The notes under the pieces were generated by a model that had not been told where the DNA came from, searched no databases, and saw only the letters and a list, made by a program, of their open reading frames with translations. A stretch of 64,000 nt of DNA from Rhizobium sp. N324 (lineage in GTDB: Bacteria; Pseudomonadota; Alphaproteobacteria; Rhizobiales; Rhizobiaceae), in assembly GCF_001664485.1 (NCBI RefSeq), contig NZ_CP013630.1, positions 2,979,001 through 3,043,000 of the forward strand. Reading direction: 5' to 3'. Position 1 is the stretch's first letter. Each line of letters starts with the position of its first letter. Shown here piece by piece: positions 19,101 through 26,456 of this stretch. The translations under genes and the position numbers were made by a program.

Positions 19101-19393
19101 TTTGCGTTTCGCGCCAGCTTTCCATCCGCCATATCGCAGTGAAGGAACGCCGCTAGGACAACCCGCTCAGACCAAAAGCGGTCTTGCAGGTTGGATTGGC
19201 TTGGATCAATGACCTGGTGATCCTCTAGCAGCTTGCGAAGGTCGCCCGGTTCGAGACCCAATAGACTGGAGTAATGATCCCGGTCCACGACTGGCGCAAT
19301 CGCAGGGATGCTTCCGTCAAGGTAATTCCGACAGAATCTGGCGACGGCTTTCTCGGCGCGTGATGCGTCTTCGGACCGCGTGTGCGATGTCAT
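16109..19393 (-). CDS. Very large divergent recombinase-like protein, first gene of the module
   Basis: About 1,094 residues from ATG 19393, which has a GAGGAG ribosome site; a GTG at 19414 is less likely. Most of the protein is unrecognised. In the last ~200 residues, FRTSRLLLQG and, about 20 residues later, LGQHTEDVSWRDY look like eroded box II and tyrosine regions of tyrosine recombinases (compare HxxR and LGHss..TxxxY). A cysteine cluster (LCTQQDCERNCPQ) follows, echoing the one in the next gene. It is the promoter-proximal gene of the operon. Possibly a structural or regulatory recombinase subunit; catalytic competence is doubtful. Confidence 0.7.
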   Translation of the reverse strand: MTSHTRSEDASRAEKAVARFCRNYLDGSIPAIAPVVDRDHYSSLLGLEPGDLRKLLEDHQVIDPSQSNLQDRFWSERVVLAAFLHCDMADGKLARNANGGILRSRYLCLFRSARRSSDRYGLVFTSLERHLSQPAQSPPLAQRADEIEAWFSQRFAERSLDVFRGKASRRQVYNAFGIPTHKRMPELEAPLQRWSDRISVDGYKPDPLKVRQHLANAGRSYEENRIKTEETVRLRARLSERLLRDLNSGTLVSMKNKNQVSRRHYAGELNCAVSSVRAQKDILAKFDVELSKLRGTIGTKTEEVREWLKESLANRTLQVVNGEVCRQQLASAFGVSLRDIKTSKEISELLLEYGKKAKGIQGLPNSRRTAEREVPNAEEEARLRDYVNGECVKLFRGKISRRAAAAAAGIAGSSLGRTALKTILETADKRIMGEFLSKPGNFVHEGTPFEFARITALGFPEAVSISLSETFLETLAEMSFRRAFEVYGVALSVFETASPIAHSLYQSDGSLARGSEYAWTRLLASLRATSVAEKTRVMTNSFVGLANHLIKLLKSCDLMPSGVRPLKKLARVETTQLRTVVEAPKLGKSAAPVTTNSVERYIELLESVVLSVDVGLGAKEVPEFVSAIARQVQADESLRNDPDEAVKVVLRQRLDAASEAGWESFCKWRDHFDYGQRLIANIERQEGEDERLEDIFLRGHASPHLDTILPEEFSETGLARYLFIMKKYNGSIASDWKNRRVAKQLAKLYGPRSQLQAYLVPHVDCSSAAVLACLASKGPNTAVGRELPTDFTRSVDDQIAEIVGVKRKGGAPKVIHIDLPANGREIQMLDWMKAATHHLRGSSSWSNRLFLMCHHGRIRALSEWAARDHIREICQTKPILAGMNIVPSMFRTSRLLLQGLLDKGIINVSRALGQHTEDVSWRDYHSRPPETLIRDKVTRSYLTDAQTIIVHDDNELANALGISDEALAERRRSGRMRRTGFGTLCGDRLGRPGSAGTLCTQQDCERNCPQLMFVADPVQTALVQAWGIGLRSAEDEFSRTRPERWMEVWLPRLKLIESIEELMTRGQNIDIWDEATILRKQIWADPSVPALRPW

Positions 19394-19657
19394 TCGAACA
19401 AGTCTCCTCAACACGCGCGCTCCATCGCTCCCCCGCCACCTTCAACGGCGACGACGGTCGGTTCGGCTGCGTTTCTTAGGACGTGCGGGCGATCTCAGCC
19501 CACGCCGATAGGTGAAACAACTGGAATTGCGGACGGATTCGTGGTACCTGTTCTAACGTTTCGGCTCCATTTCAGGCCGAAGCTCTGCAGCAGGGGCCGA
19601 TATCGATTAAGCGTTCAAGGACCATAACTGACACCAGGCTATCCGGAATCCGAGCGC

Positions 19658-20182
19658 ATGAAAAGCCCCCTCCCCGAAATATCAGTTAAGGACTGCCCAA
19701 CGATGGAAACTGAGCTTGCTGTTCCAACCCTGGATATCGATTCGGATGGGCTGGACGAGTTGCACGCTCGCGTAAGTGCAGATATCGCCGCCCTAGAGCA
19801 TTCGATGGCAGCCTGGGGACAGGCGATCACCCAACGCAGAAAGATGCTCGCGCTTATCGATGAAATGAGGGGGCGGACGAACCCTCACGCTGAGAGCGTC
19901 TGGATCGGTACGAACAGGCCGACGCGCCACCGCCGCAAATCCGACGGCGAGGCAAGTGCTAGCGAAAAGGTTAGAAAAGCCGCCATAAGAGTGCTCAAAC
20001 AAGCACAAAGGCCGCTCGGCAGGACTGAATTGCTTCAGTTCATCACCGCAATGGGTGTCGCGGTGCCTGGTAAAGACCCGGCAAAATTCGTCGGTCGCGT
20101 ACTTTGGCGAGACAGTCAGTTCGTCAACGAGGGCGATGGATATAAACTTGTCGACCCGTCCATCCCGCTCCCCGAAAACTAG
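19658..20182 (+). CDS. Small protein with C-terminal winged-helix (HARE-HTH-like) domain
   Basis: A 174-residue protein. Residues ~25-60 are helical, possibly a coiled coil (ALEHSMAAWGQAITQRRKML). A basic linker (RPTRHRRKSDGE) leads to a C-terminal winged-helix-like domain (KAAIRVLKQAQRPLGRTELL ... GRVLWRDSQFVNEGDGYKL). This pattern, a helix followed by LVDxxx wing strands, resembles HARE-HTH modules found in nucleases and transcription factors. It is the first cargo gene, divergent from the recombinase operon, and could regulate it. The alternative ATG at 19703 cannot be excluded. The 260 bases upstream contain nothing else I can identify. Confidence 0.6.
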   Translation: MKSPLPEISVKDCPTMETELAVPTLDIDSDGLDELHARVSADIAALEHSMAAWGQAITQRRKMLALIDEMRGRTNPHAESVWIGTNRPTRHRRKSDGEASASEKVRKAAIRVLKQAQRPLGRTELLQFITAMGVAVPGKDPAKFVGRVLWRDSQFVNEGDGYKLVDPSIPLPEN

Positions 20183-20314
20183 CGTCATCCATCTGCGGGA
20201 GTCGAACCCACCTTCGGAAAGAAAGGCGACGCATGGGCGTTCAAGCCCGCGCGTGCGATCATCCCGTCCCCTACGGGGACGGCAGTCGTCGGTGGCCTGC
20301 TCTGCTCAGCAATA

Positions 20315-20443
20315 AAAGACCCCGAGGTACCATTCGTATTTTTAAATGAAGACTCCACTTCTCGCACGGAGATGCCGAATTAAAGGCACCATATTTAATT
20401 GGAGTCTTCCTTTTGGCATCTGCAGAGTGCCATTGGGGTCTTT
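20315..20443. repeat. Nested and crossing inverted repeats in a 600-base gene-free stretch
   Basis: Three complementary pairs occur: AAAGACCCC (20315-20323) with GGGGTCTTT (20435-20443); GAAGACTCC (20348-20356) with GGAGTCTTC (20401-20409); and GATGCC (20371-20376) with GGCATC (20415-20420). The second and third pairs interleave in pseudoknot fashion inside the first. A separate 8 bp hairpin (CCGTCCCC/GGGGACGG) lies at 20264-20282. The surrounding 20183-20787 has no supported gene. It could be a structured RNA, a recombination site or a miniature inverted-repeat element. Confidence 0.45.
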
Positions 20444-20787
20444 GTTTAGCTGTGGCGAAATCGAACGTTTGTGATACCCCGGTTGACGGGACCGCAACGA
20501 CGACCGGTGAAATGGCGTTGCGTGAAGTCTTGCTTTACGGGCGACTAAGAGGCCGCGCCCCCCTGGGGAAGCACCGAGCGGCCAATTCGTAGACGCCGAT
20601 TGTCATGATGATAGGCAGACGAATCCGTCGGTGCCAATGCCTCGGAACACGCCATTCCCGTGTTTTTTGTATTCGCGACCAGCTCAGGTCACATTTTTTG
20701 CGCGTCAGCGAGCATCATCAATCGTGCACGAGGTGGGATTATTCACTTCAAAGCGAATTCGGCCAGCGCCTCCTCGATCTCGGTCAG

Positions 20788-21438
20788 TTAACCGAAATCC
20801 ATCTCCAGCACGCGCGCAAACGTTGCCTTAGCGGAATCCGTGAAATGGACGACCGCTGCTCGGTCCTGGAGCTTCTCAAGGAGTGTATCGACTTGAAACG
20901 AGCGGATTTTCCCATCAGCGACGACTGCGGGGGTTCCGGCCTCTATCTCATCCCTGGTCGGCCACGGATGGTCATACCACACGTGGTTGTACCAATTCGA
21001 ATTCTTGGGAAACGTCTCTACGCACTTCCATGCCATAAGCGACAAAGCCGACTGTGCATCCGCCACATCTCCGAGGTCGGCAATCGAGGGCTCGATGCTG
21101 CCGCCCCAAAATTCCTCATGTCCGCTGTCAGTTCCGAGTTTCACCTCGAGGAGCCAATCGCCTTTCTGGGGATGGTTGGATGCGTCGCCGCCCTTCGTAA
21201 ACAGGAAGGACGTGTTGTAGATCGGCATGAAATCCCAGGTCCACCGTCCGAATGGCGACGCTCCCCTCCCAGGCGGCATCGCGCACAATAAATTCGCCCA
21301 TTGATAGAAGGTCCGGTCTGGGAATTGGTCGATGACCAGACTGATCGTGTCGAGCGTTCGTCGTTGATATGCGTAGAGAAGCCGGTAGGCGGCGCGGACG
21401 TCCTCAAGCGCTTGTGTCAGATTATTTTCGCCAGGCAT
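20788..21438 (-). CDS. Unknown protein, second gene of a two-gene operon
   Basis: A 216-residue protein that I do not recognise. It is predicted cytoplasmic: no signal peptide or membrane segment, and rich in aromatic residues (WTWDFMPIYNTSFLF, NSNWYNHVWYDHPWPT). It contains a strand-like GDWLLEVKLGTDSG that echoes the EAKLGTG of its partner, hinting at a related nuclease-like fold, but the usual catalytic triad is not clear. The start overlaps the end of the upstream gene by 22 bases, implying translational coupling and a shared function. In island cargo such pairs are often restriction-like or defence modules; here that is inference only. Confidence 0.6.
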   Translation of the reverse strand: MPGENNLTQALEDVRAAYRLLYAYQRRTLDTISLVIDQFPDRTFYQWANLLCAMPPGRGASPFGRWTWDFMPIYNTSFLFTKGGDASNHPQKGDWLLEVKLGTDSGHEEFWGGSIEPSIADLGDVADAQSALSLMAWKCVETFPKNSNWYNHVWYDHPWPTRDEIEAGTPAVVADGKIRSFQVDTLLEKLQDRAAVVHFTDSAKATFARVLEMDFG

Positions 21439-22187
21439 TGGTTCCCCTGAAAATCGTATGCGGAAATCTCGTCGATCGCCGACTGGGTGAAGCGTCGCGC
21501 CGAATGCAAATCGCGGAGAAGGTCGACGTGGCGGTAGTTGGCGAGCGCGAGCGCGCCTATGACGTCATTCAGCACGCGCCGTTCGCTTGACCTCGCGGAG
21601 TTTTCCAGCTGCTGTTGGACAGCATCGGCTATTTCTCCCCAAGTCGCCGCAACAACGTTGAGCGGTGTTCCCGTCGACGTAAGATCAGAGACAATTCTCT
21701 CCACGGTAAGGGCCTTATTGGTGCCCAGCCCACCGAGCGCCAGCAGGTAAACACTTGTGGCAGCGTCACCTTCCTCTGTCCTCAATTTTTCGAATGCGGT
21801 CCACTGACGTCGCCATTGCTCCGCATATTGCGACGCGCCGGTTCCGAGCTTCGCCTCGACGATGAAGTCGATCCGCACTGTTGGATCGCCGACTTCAAAA
21901 CGAAGGATAACGTCGGGTTCCACGGTATAGCCGCGATCATCCGCTTCGGCGAAGCGTGGCCAGAAGTCGGCGCTAATGAGTTCCACAACCTTGTAGTCAG
22001 GCAGCGTGCTTCCAATCGCACGACGGAGTATCTGCCAAAGAACTGGCCCCTCAAGATATGTCAGTCGACCAAAGGCAGACGCAGTCAGAAGGTCTTCCGA
22101 GGCGCGAAAAACCTCGCGCCAACTCGATCCAGGTTCGATGTCAGTTCCAATTGTTCCTGCCTTGCCACTGGTCAGGGCTATCAGCAT
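21417..22187 (-). CDS. Unknown protein with PD-(D/E)XK nuclease-like motif
   Basis: About 256 residues from ATG 22187, preceded by TGGAG about 10 bases upstream; a longer in-frame extension to 22349 is very arginine-rich and probably non-coding. The central segment has EPDVILRFEVG followed by IDFIVEAKLGTGASQY. This fits the D...(E)xK core of PD-(D/E)XK nucleases, with an acidic residue on one strand and E-x-K on the next. The remainder is helical. It is coupled to the following gene by a 22-base overlap. A restriction or anti-mobile-element role is plausible but unproven. It might also be a non-enzymatic DNA-binding relative. Confidence 0.6.
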   Translation of the reverse strand: MLIALTSGKAGTIGTDIEPGSSWREVFRASEDLLTASAFGRLTYLEGPVLWQILRRAIGSTLPDYKVVELISADFWPRFAEADDRGYTVEPDVILRFEVGDPTVRIDFIVEAKLGTGASQYAEQWRRQWTAFEKLRTEEGDAATSVYLLALGGLGTNKALTVERIVSDLTSTGTPLNVVAATWGEIADAVQQQLENSARSSERRVLNDVIGALALANYRHVDLLRDLHSARRFTQSAIDEISAYDFQGNQCLAKII

Positions 22188-22491
22188 CCGCAGAACTCCA
22201 GCAATTTTACAGTCCGTGACCGCGTGGCCGCGTGGGCGTGGGCGTGGGCGGGCTTCAGTACCACGACCCCCTGAGTCGCGAAACAGAACGCGCTTGGGAG
22301 GATGCTTTCGCCGACGGTGAAACGTCTCATACCCATGCTTTGCCGTCATGACCCGACATGATCACTTTAATTGTGTGGTAGGGTAGTTTCCCCTTGCTCT
22401 CTTCGGTTCGTCGTTAACCGCCCTCGCCGATTTTCGGTTTTCAGGACTTTGGCATTGGCTCATGACGAGCCCGGCGACGCGACGGGGAACC

Positions 22492-23592
22492 ATGAGCAGC
22501 ATCATTACCAACAACGGCGCGACAACGGCCCTTGCGACCTTGCGCGCGATCGGTGCGCGGCTTACCGACACCTCGCAGCAGATGTCGTCGGGCTTGAGGG
22601 TCAAGACGGCCGCCGACAATGCGGCTTACTGGTCCATCTCCACCTCGATGCGATCGGACGTGAAGGCCATGAATGTCGTCAATGACAGCGTGGGCCTGGC
22701 TCAGGGTGTGGTGGATACCGCCTACGCGGGGATGGAAAGTGTACTCGAGAGTTTCGTTGAAATCAGGAACCTCGTGATCACCGCGAGCGACATGCCGCAG
22801 CCGGGTATGAAGGACGCGGTCAAGCCGACATTCAGCCTCGATCCGGAATACGCGAAATCCGACGTCTCCAAGATCGATCAACGGATACAGACCCTCCAGG
22901 ACCAGGCGAAAGCCGCCATGTTGTCCGCTTCGTTCTCGGGTGTGAACCTGCTCTATCACGGCAAGAACGAAGACGAAAAGGCGAGCGCGCAGGTGTTCAA
23001 CTTCACCATCGGCTACGCCGACGGCAAGGTTCAGACATTGAACGTCAAGGCCATGGACACGCTGCTTCTCAACGACGACTTCGGTAGCTTTCCGACGACC
23101 TTTCCGGGAGAGTTCAACCCGGAGCAAACGCTGTTCGACGGCAGCGACACCATCAACGCTCCTGGGTCGTTCACGCCCTTGGGGGTGTATTGGTACAACA
23201 TCCCGGTTTCCAACCCGACGACGGGCGATCCGGAGGCCTATCCTGTCGAGCCGACCTATGTTCTACAGGCGCTCGAAAACCACGTCGTACGCTTCGGATC
23301 GGATAGACAGGGACTCTACAGCAACTTCGTGGCGAACCTGGACCAGAAGATTCAGGCGATCACTTCGAAAATGGCGTATGTCGGCACGGTGCAGAAATCG
23401 CTGGAGATGTACGACGAGATCAACAACAAGATGATCGATTCCGCGACCAGCGGCATCGGCCGCCTCGTGGACGCCGACATGGAAACGACGGCAAGCAAGC
23501 TGCGCGCGCTGCAAACCCAACAGCAGCTCGCCACGCAGAGCTTGGGGATCGCCAATGCAGCGCCAGGAAACCTGATGCAGTTGTTCAGCTAA
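22492..23592 (+). CDS. Flagellin
   Basis: About 366 residues with the conserved flagellin ends. The N-terminus has SSIITNNGATTALATLR and LSSGLRV-like TSQQMSSGLRVKTAADNAAYWSI; the C-terminus has ASKLRALQTQQQLATQSLGIAN and a short LMQLFS end. The variable central domain is short. ATG 22492 is chosen because the protein then begins MSSIITN, as in rhizobial flagellins. It is isolated from any flagellar cluster and sits in island cargo. Its last 4 bases overlap a convergent serine recombinase gene. It may encode an alternative filament subunit exported by the chromosomal flagellar machinery. Confidence 0.93.
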   Translation: MSSIITNNGATTALATLRAIGARLTDTSQQMSSGLRVKTAADNAAYWSISTSMRSDVKAMNVVNDSVGLAQGVVDTAYAGMESVLESFVEIRNLVITASDMPQPGMKDAVKPTFSLDPEYAKSDVSKIDQRIQTLQDQAKAAMLSASFSGVNLLYHGKNEDEKASAQVFNFTIGYADGKVQTLNVKAMDTLLLNDDFGSFPTTFPGEFNPEQTLFDGSDTINAPGSFTPLGVYWYNIPVSNPTTGDPEAYPVEPTYVLQALENHVVRFGSDRQGLYSNFVANLDQKIQAITSKMAYVGTVQKSLEMYDEINNKMIDSATSGIGRLVDADMETTASKLRALQTQQQLATQSLGIANAAPGNLMQLFS

Positions 23593-24146
23593 TCACGCCG
23601 TCCTATAAGTCTGGCTAGTGTTCTCGGGTGCACCCGGTATCGTCGGGCAACCTCCTGAGCATCCTCCCCGTCTACGACGACCGCATTATAGGCCAGCGTG
23701 CACTCGTCTTCCGTTAGAGAAGGTCGCCGGCCGAGCCGTTGGCCTCGAGCACGCGCGGCTTCAAGCCCCGCCCGGGTTCGCTCCCTTACAAGCGAGCGCT
23801 CGAATTCGGCCATGGCAGCCATCAAATGGAATACGAGCCGTCCGCTTGCGGAGCTGGTATCTATGTTTTCTGTCAGACTGAGGAATTCCACTTTTCGTTT
23901 CGTAAGGCGTTCGATGATTCCAATCAGGTCTTGAATTGATCGGCCAAGGCGATCGAGTCTCCAGACCACTAGGGTATCGCCCGGCTTCAGTGACCGAAGT
24001 GCCGCTGCCAAACCAGGTCTCCTTAATTTTGCTCCCGAGATGCCCTGATCTTCGAAAATCCGGTCGCAAACCTCCCGCAGAGCCGCCATCTGGAGGTCGA
24101 GGCGCTGATCGTGTGTTGAGACCCGGGCGTACCCCACCTTTGCCAT
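23589..24146 (-). CDS. Serine recombinase (resolvase/invertase, TnpR/Pin type)
   Basis: A 185-residue protein with the catalytic serine in YARVSTHDQ (S10), the DRLGRS motif, the RERTRAGLEAARARGQRLGRR hinge and a C-terminal Hin-type helix-turn-helix (AQEVARRYRVHPRTLARLI). Length and layout are complete. It could be a transposon resolvase or a DNA invertase. Its 3' end overlaps the flagellin gene, an arrangement reminiscent of flagellar phase-variation modules. I could not find paired inversion sites around the flagellin promoter by eye. The upstream region contains repeated GACAAAA boxes (near 24253 and 24279) that might be part of a res site. Confidence 0.92.
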   Translation of the reverse strand: MAKVGYARVSTHDQRLDLQMAALREVCDRIFEDQGISGAKLRRPGLAAALRSLKPGDTLVVWRLDRLGRSIQDLIGIIERLTKRKVEFLSLTENIDTSSASGRLVFHLMAAMAEFERSLVRERTRAGLEAARARGQRLGRRPSLTEDECTLAYNAVVVDGEDAQEVARRYRVHPRTLARLIGRRD

Positions 24147-24335
24147 GTTTTATTCCATCCTCCGCGCCGCTTGACAGAATGCAGCGTTTTCGACGTGCGA
24201 GTGCGCGGGGTTGCATGATTTCAATCCGGGAATGGTTGCAATGACTTAGGCAAGTGACAAAACATTTCCCGAGCGATGACAAAAACGCTCGTATCTAGTC
24301 GCCGGCGGTAACGAATTACGCTCTGTCCTCCACCG

Positions 24336-24965
24336 ATGAAGCTGGCGACTTTCGGTGATCTCGCCCAGCAGCTCATTGACGTCTGGATTTCCCGCAATGA
24401 CGTCGAGCATTCTACCGTGCTATCGAACCTGATTAGCGATCGGCTTTCCGCGAATATGGTGCTTGCCATCATCGAAATGACTAACGGCAGCCCTACCGAG
24501 TTTGAAGTGAATCTCGTCCGCGACTACAGCGTTCCAACCAGCTACACAGACGTCCCTGAAGTCTTGAAATCGCGACTCCCAATGCTTCCTGCAGGACGTC
24601 TTCACCCTTCCATCCTGAAGGCGATCACCGGCCGCCGGCCTTCGCTCATCTCTGAAACCGTCCGCCACGACAACATGCAAACCAACTTCGAGATGCTGGC
24701 GCTTCCTCGCAAAGCCGCGAAGCCGAGAGGCGACTGGTGCCTCGTCCTCGGTGTCGTGAATTATATCCTGATGTCTTCGGCAATACCGAAAGACCTCGAC
24801 GACGTCGATTTGGCCATCCTCCAATTGCTTCGGGAAGGACTGCAGATGCGAGAGATCGGCCACCGGGTTCAGCTCTCTCCACGCACGGTCGAGCATCGTG
24901 TGGAGCGTCTCAAGGCGATGACCGGAGCAAAAACGCTCCATGATCTAGTCGCGCGCTCCCTGTAA
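24336..24965 (+). CDS. LuxR-family transcriptional regulator
   Basis: A 209-residue protein. The C-terminal ~60 residues form a LuxR/FixJ helix-turn-helix (DVDLAILQLLREGLQMREIG, then VQLSPRTVEHRVERLKAMTG). The N-terminal ~145 residues do not match a receiver or autoinducer-binding domain that I recognise and may sense an unknown signal. It is divergent from the serine recombinase and followed by an unrelated secreted protein. It might control the neighbouring flagellin, but there is no direct evidence. Confidence 0.82.
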   Translation: MKLATFGDLAQQLIDVWISRNDVEHSTVLSNLISDRLSANMVLAIIEMTNGSPTEFEVNLVRDYSVPTSYTDVPEVLKSRLPMLPAGRLHPSILKAITGRRPSLISETVRHDNMQTNFEMLALPRKAAKPRGDWCLVLGVVNYILMSSAIPKDLDDVDLAILQLLREGLQMREIGHRVQLSPRTVEHRVERLKAMTGAKTLHDLVARSL

Positions 24966-25161
24966 AAATCGGCATCGTTAAACGGTCGCTAACGCTAACC
25001 GCTGTTCTCGAAGTCTCGATTTCTCTGGGAGGGTGGAATCCCCCTCGGAAATTGCCGAAATCACAATTCCGACGCGGCAACTTCCAGTGGCTGCTCCTGT
25101 TGGAGAAGCTCATTGTCCGGTCGTTGTCCGGCAATGACCATCCGAGGTATCCGAGGGATTC

Positions 25162-25917
25162 ATGAGAGCCGCTATCCTACATCTCGTCACCGCGCTCACG
25201 CTGAGCGCGGCGTCCGCGTCTACTTCGCTGGCAGCCGAACTTGACATCAATGGAATTGCACTTGGGACGAGTGCCGACCAAGTCATCGCGAGATTCCAGG
25301 AGGCCCGCCCGGAAGCTCAGTACGAGTTCGTGCGCTGGAAACTCCCGGAAGGCAGCGAATGGGTCGCCAACGGCAGGACCCTGTACAACGACCTCGCAAA
25401 TCCGGACGATATGGAACACGAGCGTATGCAATTCGCGTTCACGGGCCTCGGGTCTGGCAACAAACTGTTTGCGGCCAGCCGCGAGTTGAAGTTCAGGCCG
25501 TCGCAACGACCGACGACTGAGTCGGTCTATGCGGCGGCCGTCCAGAAATTCGGGGAGCCTTCGGTAACCGGGAAGAGCACCACCGGCATCTGGGCAGCAT
25601 GGAAATTCAGTTCAGCGGACGCAAAGGCCGAAAAACTCGAGTCACCGATGGCCTGCATTGGTACGAGCGATTTCCCCGTAGGCCTTGACGAATTCACCGC
25701 AAAGAGAATGAAGCAGTCCGCGAGCATGTGCGGCATCTATATCGACGTTGACGTCCGGGGAGACGAGACGGGCCTAGCGACCGAACTCAACATGAAGATG
25801 ACGGACCAGTTGCATCTCGAGCAGGATTTCGATGCGGACAATGCCGACGCCCGAAAACGGATCGATGCGGCAAAAGCCAAGAACGTTGGAAATGCGGCAC
25901 CCCCTCCAAAACTTTAG
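25162..25917 (+). CDS. Secreted protein of unknown function
   Basis: A 251-residue protein with a typical Sec signal peptide (residues 1-24, ending ASTSLAAE). The mature part begins with a pattern (LDINGIALGTSADQVIARF) seen in small periplasmic proteins that place a short IxLGxS segment after the signal. Two conserved-looking cysteines (in PMACIGTSD and SMCGIYI) may form a disulphide. The tail is charged and Ala/Lys-rich. ATG 25162 has a GAGGG ribosome site. No family assigned; probably periplasmic. Confidence 0.75.
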   Translation: MRAAILHLVTALTLSAASASTSLAAELDINGIALGTSADQVIARFQEARPEAQYEFVRWKLPEGSEWVANGRTLYNDLANPDDMEHERMQFAFTGLGSGNKLFAASRELKFRPSQRPTTESVYAAAVQKFGEPSVTGKSTTGIWAAWKFSSADAKAEKLESPMACIGTSDFPVGLDEFTAKRMKQSASMCGIYIDVDVRGDETGLATELNMKMTDQLHLEQDFDADNADARKRIDAAKAKNVGNAAPPPKL

Positions 25918-26024
25918 CTATATCGGAGCGGCAAGAACTGGGCAGGGCTACCAAATGAAATGGTAGCCCTGCCCAAATTATGAAGCAAATCTCCTGGTTT
26001 GGAGTGCCACCCCGCAACAGTGAA

Positions 26025-26157
26025 TTACTCGTCGAGGCGGTTTTCAACTTTTTTTCTGCTGTTACCGACGGCCTTTGGCCTCGTAGCGGACTTCGTGATC
26101 CTGGCCTGCGGCCACACGGGCGCGGTCCTGGTTGCGGCTACGCGTGCTCTTCGACAT
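26025..26157 (-). pseudogene. Frameshifted DUF3606-like small stress protein
   Basis: ATG 26157 starts MSKSTRSRNQDRARV...GQDHEVRYEAKGRR and stops at 26062. In the next frame the sequence continues as KAVGNSRKKVENRLDE and stops at 26025. Together these match the two conserved ends of small rhizobial DUF3606-type proteins (EVRYEAKK... and AVKKVGNSRKKVE), with the middle missing. I read it as an internal deletion with frameshift. A promoter resembling the general-stress consensus lies upstream. The rest of 25918-26381 contains no other gene that I can support. Confidence 0.5.
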
Positions 26158-26188
26158 TCTATTACCTCCGACTGGTTGCCCTGCTTCT

Positions 26189-26214
26189 AACCCAGTTGGA
26201 TTCCACAAAGTTCC
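26189..26214 (-). promoter_or_regulatory. Candidate RpoE2/EcfG-type promoter
   Basis: On the minus strand GGAAC (26214-26210) is followed after 18 bases by GTT (26191-26189), matching the rhizobial general-stress pattern GGAAC-N18/19-TT. It lies about 30 bases upstream of the DUF3606-like start. Confidence 0.4.
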
Positions 26215-26456
26215 GGCGGCACCGTCGGCTCAATTGAATTTCAAATTAAATGCGGGCACGTTGGTGAGAAGCGGCCGTGAGATTGCCCGGAGTTCCCTGC
26301 TAGAGCCCGTCTGGGCAACACGAGATGACGGTCGACGCTGCGATCGCCGCCGCGATCGGATGTTGATCTTCGGGATTGTGAGTTAACCCCACGGATCATA
26401 TATTCGGCACAGGCACACAAAAGCTAAAGGAGGTTGCCTATGACACCGCGGGACGC

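Larger units (their letters stand above)
11474..19393 (-). mobile_element. GInt-like recombination module at the left end of a genomic island
   Basis: The module is a compact four-gene operon reading towards the thyA junction: three large proteins with tyrosine-recombinase motifs and one small coiled-coil protein, with overlaps of 4 and 20 bases and a 3-base gap. This composition matches the published description of GInt islands, whose ginABCD operon encodes three putative integrases and a small helix-loop-helix protein, and which leave imperfect direct repeats. The assignment is by gene content, not by alignment. The cargo and the distal end lie to the right and are not delimited here. Confidence 0.65.

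Noticed and set aside
11771-19393. Assignment to recombinase-in-trio (RIT) elements.
   Set aside because: RIT elements have three mid-sized recombinases of roughly 300-400 residues; here the proteins are 568, 675 and ~1,094 residues plus a fourth small gene, closer to GInt.
20202-20222. A tRNA T-arm-like string on the minus strand (GTGGG-TTCGACT-CCCGC).
   Set aside because: No acceptor, D or anticodon arms could be paired around it, so it is not a tRNA gene; chance or a degraded fragment.
21654-21666. A sequence resembling the thyA junction (GTTGAGCGG versus GTTGAACGG), a possible second attachment site.
   Set aside because: The match is too short and lies inside the frame of the nuclease-like gene; no thyA coding sequence adjoins it.
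22350-24335. Possible Hin/Gin-type inversion sites flanking the flagellin promoter.
   Set aside because: No pair of ~26 bp inverted sequences was found by eye on either side of the flagellin or the recombinase gene.
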